The notes under the pieces are model-generated. The model searched no databases. It was not told the origin of the DNA and saw nothing but the letters and a program-made list of their open reading frames with translations. A program made the translations under genes and the position numbers. Below, piece by piece: positions 1-7,100 of a stretch of 15,173 nt of DNA; position 1 is the first letter of the stretch; each line of letters starts with the position of its first letter. The DNA comes from Spirochaetales bacterium (GTDB taxonomy: Bacteria; Spirochaetota; Spirochaetia; Sphaerochaetales; Sphaerochaetaceae), in the NCBI GenBank assembly GCA_017962865.1, contig JAGCUM010000030.1:1-15173 (forward strand). The letters run 5' to 3'.

Positions 1-588
1 AGACGTGATATCGAACTCAGCGGTGTTGTGGGATTCCTCTGAGAAACCTGCGAACTGTCCGTTCACATGCACTTCTATGCAGCTGCAGACGCCCAGGAAA
101 GAGAGGACATATCGCATTTCGTTGTTGATGGTTGTCCCCGTTATCTCGAAGAACGTGCGGTAAAGTCCCACATGATTCATTTCATCCTCCGGTGCCTTTT
201 TGAAGCCGTCCAGGGCACTGAAATAGCCCTTCACGGGCTGTGTGGTGGGAATGACAGGCGGCTTGTAGGCAAACGGATAGCGTACGTTCAGGTACATCGG
301 ATGCGAATAACCGCGGTACTGCCATACGGAAGGAACATCGATCTTGCCGAACTCAAGATCATCGGAATCGAATTCCGAAGGAAGATCGTTGGGATTGTCG
401 TAGTAATTGAAGTCCCAGTCCCCGTTCAGGCATTTTACAAGCGAAGACCGATAGCGCTTCTCGAGCAGAGGAACACCCTCAAGATCCTTTCGTGACGGAT
501 ACGGGATGAAATAGCTTCTTCCCGGAAGTCTTTCCACATCTATCGTATTGAAATCGCTGTAATACCGGCTCTGTAGTCTGTACTGCAC
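1..588 (-). CDS. Beta-galactosidase-like GH2 glycoside hydrolase, N-terminal part (runs off left edge)
   Basis: The minus strand is open from 588 to base 1 (196 codons, no stop), so the 3' part is missing. Members hydrolyse terminal beta-galactosides such as lactose, probably in the cytoplasm as no signal peptide is visible. The translation shows LacZ-type landmarks in order: LNGDWDFNYYDNP (about residues 55-67), VPSVWQYRGYSHPMYLNV (about 85-102), VGLYRTFFEI (about 140-149), then a jelly-roll end containing HVNGQFAGFSEESHNTAEFDIT (E. coli: WVNGQFVGYS...PAEFDIT). This is the sugar-binding domain; the catalytic TIM barrel lies outside the window. The start is GTG at 586-588, chosen because AGAGG lies 6 nt upstream and an in-frame TAG lies further up, with no ATG between. 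It is transcribed divergently from thyA. Another GH2 enzyme of the EbgA type is possible, since only the N-terminus is visible. Confidence 0.85.
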   Translation of the reverse strand, partial: MQYRLQSRYYSDFNTIDVERLPGRSYFIPYPSRKDLEGVPLLEKRYRSSLVKCLNGDWDFNYYDNPNDLPSEFDSDDLEFGKIDVPSVWQYRGYSHPMYLNVRYPFAYKPPVIPTTQPVKGYFSALDGFKKAPEDEMNHVGLYRTFFEITGTTINNEMRYVLSFLGVCSCIEVHVNGQFAGFSEESHNTAEFDITS

Positions 589-594
589 TGACTG

Positions 595-599
595 CCTCT
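595..599 (-). promoter_or_regulatory. Shine-Dalgarno site fixing the GTG start of the GH2 gene
   Basis: On the minus strand AGAGG is followed by a 6-nt spacer and GTG. The reading frame contains no ATG between the upstream in-frame TAG and this GTG, so this site decides the start. Confidence 0.6.
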
Positions 600-621
600 G
601 TGTTTTTCTTTTTGTAAACTA

Positions 622-627
622 ATCATA
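622..627 (-). promoter_or_regulatory. Possible -10 box for the GH2 gene
   Basis: TATGAT on the minus strand matches the TATAAT consensus at 5 of 6 positions and lies about 34 nt upstream of the GTG start. The region 17 nt further upstream gives only a poor -35 (TGGAAT). This is a weak call. Confidence 0.25.
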
Positions 628-640
628 ATCCATAACGGCG

Positions 641-693
641 ACAGATTCCACTGAGAAATACCGCAGAGGATGAATTACAGACGATGAATCTGT
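641..693. repeat. Inverted repeat ACAGATTC/GAATCTGT plus direct repeat GATGAAT in the divergent intergenic region
   Basis: Perfect 8-bp inverted arms lie at 641-648 and 686-693, 37 bp apart. A direct repeat GATGAAT lies at 669-675 and 683-689. The right-hand arms fall between the -35 and -10 of the thyA promoter, where a repressor would block it, and both arms lie upstream of the GH2 gene. This could be a paired operator or a chance arrangement; no regulator gene is visible. Confidence 0.4.
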
Positions 694-701
694 GCTATAA
701 T
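674..701 (+). promoter_or_regulatory. thyA promoter with extended -10
   Basis: TGCTATAAT (693-701) is a perfect TATAAT with an extended TGN. A 4-of-6 match to TTGACA (ATTACA, 674-679) lies 16 bp upstream. The expected transcript starts near 708 and leaves a leader of about 35 nt before the thyA start, which has AAGAGG at 732-737. Confidence 0.6.
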
Positions 702-742
702 CAGTCAAAACCAAAAGCAAGAACACATGACAAGAGGTCGCC

Positions 743-1573
743 ATGAGCTACGCAGACAAGGTATTCGTTGCAAACATAAAGGACATCCTGGAAAACGGAT
801 TCTCGGATGAGAACCTTTCCGTCAGACCGCATTGGGAGGACGGAACCCCTGCACACACCATAAAGAAGTTCGGCATCGTCAACCGGTACAACCTTCAGGA
901 GGAATTCCCTGTCCTTACAATCAGGCGTACCTATGTCAAGAGCGCCATGGACGAGCTTCTCTGGATCTGGCAGAAGAAGAGCAACGACGTACATCTGCTG
1001 AAGAGCCATGTCTGGGACAGCTGGGCAGACGAAAGCGGCTCGATCGGCAAGGCCTACGGTTATCAGCTTGGAGTAAAGCACGCTTACAGGGAGGGTATGT
1101 TCGACCAGGTGGACCGCGTGCTCTTCGACCTGAAGAACAATCCCCAGAGCCGCAGGATCATGACCAACATCTACAACCATCACGACCTCAGCGAAATGGC
1201 CCTCTACCCCTGTGCCTACAGCATGACGTTCAATGTCAGCGGGAATGTCCTTAATGCGATTCTGAACCAGAGGTCCCAGGACATGCTGACGGCCAACAAC
1301 TGGAACGTGGTCCAGTACGCCATCCTGGTCTACATGATGGCCCAGGTAAGCGGCCTGGTGCCAGGAGAGCTGGTGCATGTCATCGCCGATGCCCACATCT
1401 ACGACCGCCATATCCCCATCGTAGAAGAAATCATAGCCCAGAATCAGTACGATGCCCCAAAATTTACGCTGAATCCTGAAATAAAGGACTTCTACGCCTT
1501 CACTACGGACGATTTCAAGCTCGAGAACTACGTCTACAACAAGAAGAAGTACGACATACCGGTTGCAATCTGA
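743..1573 (+). CDS. thyA: Thymidylate synthase (ThyA, folate-dependent)
   Basis: ThyA methylates dUMP to dTMP using 5,10-methylenetetrahydrofolate, in the cytoplasm as a homodimer. The 276-residue product is close to the Bacillus subtilis ThyA length of 279 and has its signature regions. Phosphate-binding arginines lie in PQSRR (R137/R138). The catalytic cysteine is C157 in LYPCAYSMTFNV. QRSQDM (R177, S178, D180) and N188 contact nucleotide and folate, H218 and Y220 lie in DAHIYDRH, and the C-terminus is the canonical PVAI. All key residues are present. The ATG at 743 is supported by AAGAGG 5 nt upstream. It is a single-gene unit: the upstream neighbour is divergent, the downstream one is convergent, and no dihydrofolate reductase gene follows. 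Some spirochaetes, Borrelia for example, use the unrelated flavin-dependent ThyX, so lateral acquisition is possible but not shown. Confidence 0.97.
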   Translation: MSYADKVFVANIKDILENGFSDENLSVRPHWEDGTPAHTIKKFGIVNRYNLQEEFPVLTIRRTYVKSAMDELLWIWQKKSNDVHLLKSHVWDSWADESGSIGKAYGYQLGVKHAYREGMFDQVDRVLFDLKNNPQSRRIMTNIYNHHDLSEMALYPCAYSMTFNVSGNVLNAILNQRSQDMLTANNWNVVQYAILVYMMAQVSGLVPGELVHVIADAHIYDRHIPIVEEIIAQNQYDAPKFTLNPEIKDFYAFTTDDFKLENYVYNKKKYDIPVAI

Positions 1574-1590
1574 CAGTGCTTAAGCATTTT

Positions 1591-1672
1591 GTTAGTACAG
1601 GCGGAAAGAAAGGGCGTTTCTGTACTAACTTGTTAGTATAAATGAAAGGACAGTGCGCGTTTGTACTAACTT
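1591..1672. repeat. Two tandem 41-bp palindromic units between convergent genes
   Basis: Unit 1 (1591-1629 plus TT) has perfect 10-bp arms GTTAGTACAG/CTGTACTAAC. Unit 2 (1632-1670 plus TT) has arms GTTAGTATA/TGTACTAAC with one T-G mismatch or wobble. Both arm-to-arm units are exactly 39 bp and are separated by TT, giving a 41-bp period. The interiors differ, though both contain a GAAAG tract and GCGTTT. The 9-mer TGTACTAAC or its complement therefore occurs four times in alternating orientation. The units lie 17 bp after the thyA stop and upstream of the rpsG terminator. REP/BIME-like elements or a clustered operator are possible; no U-tract supports a terminator role. Confidence 0.75.
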
Positions 1673-1689
1673 CACTCACTTGCCCATAC

Positions 1690-1717
1690 AAAAAAGCCCG
1701 GGAGCTGAACCCGAGCT
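1690..1717 (-). terminator. Rho-independent terminator of the ribosomal/RNA polymerase cluster
   Basis: Minus-strand RNA from 1717 to 1690 forms AGCTCGGG/CCCGGGCT (8 bp with one G-U) with a 7-nt loop, followed by a run of U. It starts 23 nt after the rpsG stop. In the plus direction the same hairpin is followed by TTATTGTTCTT, so it may also end thyA transcription. Confidence 0.85.
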
Positions 1718-1740
1718 TATTGTTCTTATCGGATGACCGA

Positions 1741-2211
1741 TCAGAATCTGATGTGGCTGAAAGCCTTGTTGGCTTCTGCCATTCTGTGCATATCTTCCTT
1801 CTTCTTGAAGGCTGATCCTGTGTTTGCATAGGCATCCAGGAGCTCTGCTGCGAGCTTTTCGCTCATGGACTTGCCGCTGCGGCCACGGGCTGCTGCGATG
1901 ATCCATCTCATTGCAAGAGCCTCACGTCTGGGCTCGCGGATCTCGGTAGGAACCTGATATGTGGCTCCGCCGACTCTGCGTGACTTGACCTCGACGACAG
2001 GCTTGACGTTCTCAAGGGCCTTTGTGAAAACATCGAGAGGAGCCTCTCCTGTCTTCTCGCCCATGATGGTCATTGCATCATAGAGGATGCGGGTGCTGAC
2101 GGACTTCTTTCCGTCGAGCATCATGCGGTTGATGAACTTCTCAACGACAGTGCTGTTGTAAACTGAATCCGGAAGGACTTCTCTAACGGGTGCGTTTGTT
2201 CTTCTTGACAT
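1741..2211 (-). CDS. rpsG: 30S ribosomal protein S7
   Basis: S7 is a primary 16S rRNA-binding protein that nucleates assembly of the 30S head and touches the E and P sites. The 156-residue length is typical. Landmarks are MSRRTNAP at the N-terminus, [12 protein letters not shown] (about 25-36), the beta-hairpin with VGGATYQVP (about 80-88) and [15 protein letters not shown] (about 95-109). The start is set by GAGGAGGT just upstream in the 15-nt gap after the rpsL stop. That gap is too short for the S7 regulatory structure found between rpsL and rpsG in E. coli. It is the last gene of the cluster and a terminator follows; fusA and tuf, which often complete the str operon, are absent here. Confidence 0.98.
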   Translation of the reverse strand: MSRRTNAPVREVLPDSVYNSTVVEKFINRMMLDGKKSVSTRILYDAMTIMGEKTGEAPLDVFTKALENVKPVVEVKSRRVGGATYQVPTEIREPRREALAMRWIIAAARGRSGKSMSEKLAAELLDAYANTGSAFKKKEDMHRMAEANKAFSHIRF

Positions 2212-2226
2212 AAAGATACCTCCTCA

Positions 2227-2601
2227 TCAAGCCTTGGGCTTCTTTGTACCGTACTTGGAGCGGCTTCTCTTTCTGTCGGTGACACCCTGTGTATCCTTGG
2301 TACCACGGATGATGTGGTAACGAACACCAGGAAGGTCCTTGACTCTTCCGCCACGGATGAGGACAACCGAGTGCTCCTGGAGGTTGTGACCGATACCAGG
2401 AATGTAAGCTGTAACCTCGATGCCGTTTGAAAGACGGACACGGGCAACCTTTCTCAGAGCTGAGTTAGGCTTCTTCGGGGTCACTGTCATGACCTTTGTG
2501 CAGACGCCACGCTTCTGCGGGCATCCCTCGAGTGCCGGGGACTTGGTCTTGTGTGTGGCCTTTTCGCGTCCCTTTCTAACCAACTGGTTAATTGTAGGCA
2601 T
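2227..2601 (-). CDS. rpsL: 30S ribosomal protein S12
   Basis: S12 sits at the decoding centre and affects fidelity. The product is 124 residues, the same length as the E. coli protein. Landmarks are [23 protein letters not shown] (27-37), [17 protein letters not shown] (41-57), GHNLQEHSV (71-79) and [13 protein letters not shown] (84-96). Lysines 43 and 88, where substitutions give streptomycin resistance, are both present. The frame remains open 22 codons upstream of this ATG, but the start at 2601 is chosen because GAGGAGG (2607-2613) lies 5 nt before it and the protein then aligns with the family from residue 1. It is cotranscribed with rpsG. Confidence 0.98.
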   Translation of the reverse strand: MPTINQLVRKGREKATHKTKSPALEGCPQKRGVCTKVMTVTPKKPNSALRKVARVRLSNGIEVTAYIPGIGHNLQEHSVVLIRGGRVKDLPGVRYHIIRGTKDTQGVTDRKRSRSKYGTKKPKA

Positions 2602-2659
2602 TTTTGCCTCCTCACCGTACTCTGCGCTCATGCTCTGCGGCATGACAACTGCCGGGTAC

Positions 2660-2690
2660 GCAATCAACTGTCCGTACGGACAGCTTTTGC
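2660..2690 (-). other. Palindromic hairpin in the rpoC-rpsL spacer
   Basis: CTGTCCGTACGGACAG (2668-2683) is a perfect 16-bp palindrome. Flanking GCAA/TTGC (2660-2663 and 2687-2690) extends it across a small internal loop. In the minus-strand RNA this forms a hairpin about 60 nt upstream of the rpsL start. No U-run follows, so it is not a standard terminator. It could be an RNA processing site or part of S12/S7 translational control. Confidence 0.55.
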
Positions 2691-2696
2691 AAGCGG

Positions 2697-2725
2697 AAAC
2701 CCTTCGGATTCCCGCCTGCGGGTTT
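2697..2725 (-). other. GC-rich stem-loop after rpoC
   Basis: AAACCC/GGGTTT (2697-2702 and 2720-2725) can pair. Inside it, CCCGC/GCGGG (2711-2715 and 2718-2722) offers a competing hairpin. Together with the palindrome at 2660-2690 it occupies most of the 158-nt spacer between rpoC and rpsL. Confidence 0.35.
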
Positions 2726-2759
2726 ATAGCCTTCCGAATTCAGCTATGACGAACGGGGA

Positions 2760-5700
2760 TCACTCCTCGTCTTCGGCATCGCCGTAGTCCTCGGACTCGA
2801 CGATGTACTCCTCGTCATCTTCGGTTGACATGTCTGCCAATTCTTCGATGCTCTCCTGAGCTCTCTCGCTCATGACGGATTCGACTCTGTCGCTGAGCTC
2901 CTGTGCGTCCTCTCTGAGGAGCTTGACATCGCGGTAGCACTTCATACCGGTTCCGGCCGGAATCAGGTGTCCGATGATGACGTTCTCCTTAAGACCACGC
3001 AACTCATCTCTACTACCAGCAATTGCGGCGTTTGTCAAGACCTTTGTGGTCTCCTGGAACGAAGCAGCACTGATAAAGGAATCGATTGACAGGGAAGCAT
3101 TTGTGATTCCGAGCAGGCAGGGCCTTGCAATGGCCGGCTGACCACCTTCGGCGATGACTCTTGCATTCTCCTCATGGAAGCGGAACTTGTCCACTTTCTG
3201 ACCGATTATGAACCTTGTATCACCGACCTTGAGGATCTCGACCTTGCGGAGCATCTGGCGGACAACGATACCGAGGTGCTTGTCGTTGATATCAACGCTC
3301 TGCACTCTGTAGACTTCCTGGACCTCGCTGAGCAGGAACTGCTGGAGCTGGTTCTCGCCGCAGATGTTCAGGATGTCATGCGGATCGATGTTTCCATCGC
3401 ACAGGCGCTCTGCTGCCTCGACGTGGTCACCCTCTCTGACGAGGATGTGCTTACCGAGCAGAATCGAGTGCTTGTACTGTCTTCCGTTGTCATCGGTGAT
3501 GTAGATGACTCTCTTGCCCTTCTCTATCTTGCCGTAGCTGACAACACCGCTGATGCGGGCCAGGACTGCAACGCTTCTGGGCTTGCGGGCCTCGAACAGC
3601 TCTCCGACTCTCGGAAGACCACCGGTGATGTCCTTTGTCTTGACGCTGGCCATCAGCAGTCTTGCCACGACCTGACCTTCGTTGACGAACTGGCCGTCTT
3701 CGATCTGCAGGTAGGATGAACCGGGCAGCAGGTAGGAAGCTATGATGCTTCCGTCCTCGCCGAGAATCTCGATTCTGGGCTCGACGTCATCGAGGGCATG
3801 GTTTGTGACCTTGTAACCGACTGTACCGGTCTCCTCGTTGACCTCTCTGATGAGAGTTGTACCGAGGGTCAGGTCTGCGAACCTTGCCATACCGCTGACT
3901 TCGGAGATGATCGGCTCGGAGAACGGGTCGAATGTAATCAGTGCCTCGCCTTCGGCAATGTACTGGTTCTCCTTGACGTGGAGAATCGATCCGCTCTTGG
4001 CGTCCTGTCTGTCCTCGGAACCGAGAACAGCGACCTTGTCACCGAAGATCCTGACCGTACCGCCCTTGACGGAACAGACCATGTTCTGGCTTCCGTTGGT
4101 GCAGATTACGGAGTTTCCGGGAACCCTTACACCGTCGGCGATGCCTTCGGCAAGCTTAACGCCCTTGGACAGGGTGAACTCGTCCAGAGCCGGTCTGTAG
4201 AAGATGTAGCTCTTTCTTGTGAAGAGATCATCTCCCTCGGCGTTCTTGACGATGTTGCCGGAGATTCTGGTGACCAGAACCGGGTGCTTGAACTTGACCT
4301 TGTTGTCCTCTGTGCTCGTGGATGCAGTTCCTCCGACGTGGAAGGTTCTCATCGTGAGCTGTGTACCGGGCTGACCGATTGACTGTGCGGCGATGATTCC
4401 GACAGCTTCACCGACTGAAACCGGCTTGTTGGTTGCAAGGTTGCGTCCGTAGCACTTCTTACATACTCCGTGCTTTGCCTCGCAGGTAAGGACCGTTCTG
4501 ACCAGGACGCTTTCGATACCGGCATCCTCGATGGCCTTGGCCTGCTCGTCCGTGATCTCCTGGTCGATCGGAACGATGATCTCTCCGGTGTTCGGGTTGA
4601 TTACGTTCTCGAGTGTATAGAGACCGGTGATTCTCTCGGACAGGGGCTGGACGATGATGTCCTTCTCCTTGTCGATGATTGCAGTACGTACGATACCGTT
4701 GATGGTTCCGCAGTCTTCCTCATTGATGACGACATCCTGTGAGATATCGACGAGTCTTCTGGTAAGGTATCCGGCCTCAGCAGTCTTGAGAGCTGTATCG
4801 GACAGACCCTTTCTGGCTCCGTTGGTGGAGATGAAGAACTCGATGATCGAGAGACCTTCCTTGAAGTTGCTCTTGATCGGGAACTCGATGATGTCGCCGT
4901 TCGGCTTGGACATGAGACCACGCATACCGCCGAGCTGACGGATCTGGGTCTTGGATCCTCTTGCTCCGGAGTCTGCCATCAGGAACAGCGGGTTGAAGCC
5001 GTTCTGGCTCTCCTTGAGCTTGGCCATGAGCTCGTCTGCAAGCTTGTCGTTCGTCTGTGTCCAGATGTCGACCATTCTGTTGTAGCGCTCGCCCTGGGTA
5101 ATCTGTCCCTTGTGGTACTGATCCAGAACCTCGGACTGCTTTGCGTTGGCTTCGTCAACGAGCTTTTTCTTTGACTCAGGCACGATCATATCGGAAAGAC
5201 CGATCGTTGCACCGAACAGTGTTGCATACTTGAATCCGACATCTTTGATGGCGTCACAGAGCTTTACTGCAACAGAATTCTTGTCCTTCTTCATTGCCAG
5301 GGATATCAATTGCTTGAGCTGCTTGTCTCCGAAGAGCTTGTTGCAGTCCTCGAATTCAATTCCGTTCACCTTGGGCAGTGAGTCGAAGAAGATGAGTCTT
5401 CCGGCTGTTGTGTAGTCCTCGGGATCCTTCGGATAGGTGTATCTGTGTCCGTTGGGCAGCGTGTAGCCGATCTTTGCATTGTATGAGAGGCTTCCGGCCT
5501 CGATGGCCATCTGCAGCTCGTCGATATTGTCGAAGTAGCGTCCGTCACCGATGTCCTCGTTCTTGGCTCTGGTGAGATAGTTGATTCCCAGAACCATATC
5601 CTGTGAAGGATAGACGATCGGCTTTCCGTTTGCCGGGTCCAGAAGGTTCGTGGTGCTGAGCATGAGGGTCCAGCACTCCAGCTGTGCGGCCTGTGTAAGG

Positions 5701-7085
5701 GGCACGTGGATTGCCATCTGGTCTCCGTCGAAGTCAGCGTTGAAGGCATGACATACGAGCGGATGGAGCTTGAGAGCCTTTCCGTCAACGAGAACGGGCT
5801 CGAAGGCCTGGATTCCCAGTCTGTGGAGCGTAGGAGCTCTGTTGAGCATGACCGGATGCTCCTTGACGACCTCGTCCAGAACTGCCCAGACTTCGCTGGT
5901 TTCGGTCTCTACGAGGGTCTTGGCCTTCTTGACGTTGCTGGCCAGGTTGTCCTGGACAAGCTTCTTGATCAAAAACGGCTTGAACAGCTCGAGAGCCATC
6001 TTGGAAGGAACACCGCACTGGTGCATCCTGAGCTCAGGACCGACGACGATAACCGAACGTCCGCTGTAGTCGACACGCTTTCCGAGCAGGTTCTGTCTGA
6101 AACGACCCTGCTTACCCTTGAGCATGTCAGACAGACTCTTGAGAGGTCTGCTGTTGGCGCCCTTGACTGCTCCGCGCTTGCGCTTGGAGTTATCCAGAAG
6201 TGCATCGACTGCTTCCTGAAGCATTCTCTTCTCGTTCCTGACGATGATGTCGGGAGCATGGAGGGCAATGAGTCTCTGGAGTCTGTTGTTTCTGTTGATG
6301 ACTCTTCTGTAAAGGTCGTTGAGGTCGCTGGTTGCAAAGCGGCCGCCGTCCAGCTGGACCATAGGTCTTAGATCTCGCGGGATGAAGGGGATGACAGTGA
6401 GGATCATCCATTCGGGACGGTTGTCGCTGTCCTTGAAGTTCTCTACAACCTCGATTCTCTTCAGCAGGCGCTTGTCGACGCTCTTGGAGCCCTTCTCCTT
6501 CATCTGCTTTCCGAGCTCGACGCTCAGGGCCTCGAGATCCAGCTCCGAGAGAAGGATCCTGATGGCCTCGGCACCCATCATTGCATTGAATGAGTCGCCG
6601 TACTGGTTGCGGGCTTCGATGTATTCCTCTTCGGAGAGCAGCTGCTTGTACTTGAGATCTGTCTCGCCGGGATTGATGACGATGTACTTCTCATAGTAGA
6701 GGATGCTCTGGAGAGCGGTCTTGGAGATGTCGAGAAGCAGGCTCATCCTTGAGGGAACGCTTCTGTAATACCAGATGTGCGATACCGGGGATGCAAGGGT
6801 GATGTGTCCCATTCTCTCACGGCGGACCTTGGTGTTGGTGACCTCGACTCCGCAGCGGTCGCAGACGACACCCTTGTAACGGATGGACTTGAACTTTCCG
6901 CAGTAGCACTCCCATTCCTTCGTGGTTCCGAAGATCTTCTCGCAGAAGAGACCTTCCCTCTCGGGTCTGAGGGTTCTGTAGTTGATGGTTTCGGGCTTTT
7001 TAACCTCACCGTATGACCAGGCCTTGATCTGATCAGGTGAAGCCAACTTAATCATTACACTATCGAAATCTTGTATGTCTTTCAT
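2760..7085 (-). CDS. rpoC: DNA-directed RNA polymerase subunit beta'
   Basis: Beta' carries the catalytic magnesium site, clamp, bridge helix and trigger loop of RNA polymerase. In the 1441 residues I see the Zn1 ribbon (C60, C62, C75, C78), the catalytic loop NADFDGDQM (449-457; D451, D453, D455), the bridge helix around [19 protein letters not shown] (751-769), the Zn2 cysteines C792, C868, C875 and C878, and the trigger loop [10 protein letters not shown] (910-919) with catalytic-region H916. An SI3-like insertion of about 200 residues follows the trigger loop, then [19 protein letters not shown] and [18 protein letters not shown]. The last 24 or so residues are strongly acidic. N755 replaces the residue equivalent to E. 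coli bridge-helix H777, and Q905 replaces the glutamate of SIGEPGTQL. The start is supported by AGGAGA 7-8 nt upstream; the gap to rpoB is 15 nt. Confidence 0.99.
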   Translation of the reverse strand: MKDIQDFDSVMIKLASPDQIKAWSYGEVKKPETINYRTLRPEREGLFCEKIFGTTKEWECYCGKFKSIRYKGVVCDRCGVEVTNTKVRRERMGHITLASPVSHIWYYRSVPSRMSLLLDISKTALQSILYYEKYIVINPGETDLKYKQLLSEEEYIEARNQYGDSFNAMMGAEAIRILLSELDLEALSVELGKQMKEKGSKSVDKRLLKRIEVVENFKDSDNRPEWMILTVIPFIPRDLRPMVQLDGGRFATSDLNDLYRRVINRNNRLQRLIALHAPDIIVRNEKRMLQEAVDALLDNSKRKRGAVKGANSRPLKSLSDMLKGKQGRFRQNLLGKRVDYSGRSVIVVGPELRMHQCGVPSKMALELFKPFLIKKLVQDNLASNVKKAKTLVETETSEVWAVLDEVVKEHPVMLNRAPTLHRLGIQAFEPVLVDGKALKLHPLVCHAFNADFDGDQMAIHVPLTQAAQLECWTLMLSTTNLLDPANGKPIVYPSQDMVLGINYLTRAKNEDIGDGRYFDNIDELQMAIEAGSLSYNAKIGYTLPNGHRYTYPKDPEDYTTAGRLIFFDSLPKVNGIEFEDCNKLFGDKQLKQLISLAMKKDKNSVAVKLCDAIKDVGFKYATLFGATIGLSDMIVPESKKKLVDEANAKQSEVLDQYHKGQITQGERYNRMVDIWTQTNDKLADELMAKLKESQNGFNPLFLMADSGARGSKTQIRQLGGMRGLMSKPNGDIIEFPIKSNFKEGLSIIEFFISTNGARKGLSDTALKTAEAGYLTRRLVDISQDVVINEEDCGTINGIVRTAIIDKEKDIIVQPLSERITGLYTLENVINPNTGEIIVPIDQEITDEQAKAIEDAGIESVLVRTVLTCEAKHGVCKKCYGRNLATNKPVSVGEAVGIIAAQSIGQPGTQLTMRTFHVGGTASTSTEDNKVKFKHPVLVTRISGNIVKNAEGDDLFTRKSYIFYRPALDEFTLSKGVKLAEGIADGVRVPGNSVICTNGSQNMVCSVKGGTVRIFGDKVAVLGSEDRQDAKSGSILHVKENQYIAEGEALITFDPFSEPIISEVSGMARFADLTLGTTLIREVNEETGTVGYKVTNHALDDVEPRIEILGEDGSIIASYLLPGSSYLQIEDGQFVNEGQVVARLLMASVKTKDITGGLPRVGELFEARKPRSVAVLARISGVVSYGKIEKGKRVIYITDDNGRQYKHSILLGKHILVREGDHVEAAERLCDGNIDPHDILNICGENQLQQFLLSEVQEVYRVQSVDINDKHLGIVVRQMLRKVEILKVGDTRFIIGQKVDKFRFHEENARVIAEGGQPAIARPCLLGITNASLSIDSFISAASFQETTKVLTNAAIAGSRDELRGLKENVIIGHLIPAGTGMKCYRDVKLLREDAQELSDRVESVMSERAQESIEELADMSTEDDEEYIVESEDYGDAEDEE

Positions 7086-7100
7086 CTGCTTCTCTCCTGA

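Noticed and set aside
67..495. Plus-strand open frame of 142 codons
   Set aside because: It is antisense to the GH2 gene, whose translation shows clear LacZ-type motifs; the plus-strand product resembles nothing known.
701..1411. Minus-strand open frame of 236 codons opposite thyA
   Set aside because: It lies antisense to a complete ThyA with all catalytic residues; it is a by-product of codon bias and has no family motif.
1577..1590. TGCTTAAGCA palindrome followed by TTTT after thyA as a terminator
   Set aside because: The palindrome leaves no loop and the stem is AT-rich; the hairpin at 1690-1717 is a better shared terminator.
1591..1672. CRISPR array
   Set aside because: There are only two units, each internally palindromic with variable interiors, a 2-bp separation and no cas genes nearby.
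3174..4382. Long plus-strand frames (181 and 194 codons) inside rpoC
   Set aside because: They mirror the rpoC reading frame; acidic, Leu/Asp/Val-rich translations are typical antisense shadows of this codon usage.
5706..6371. Plus-strand frame of 221 codons opposite the rpoC catalytic region
   Set aside because: It is antisense to the invariant NADFDGDQM region and has no ribosome binding context or recognisable domain.
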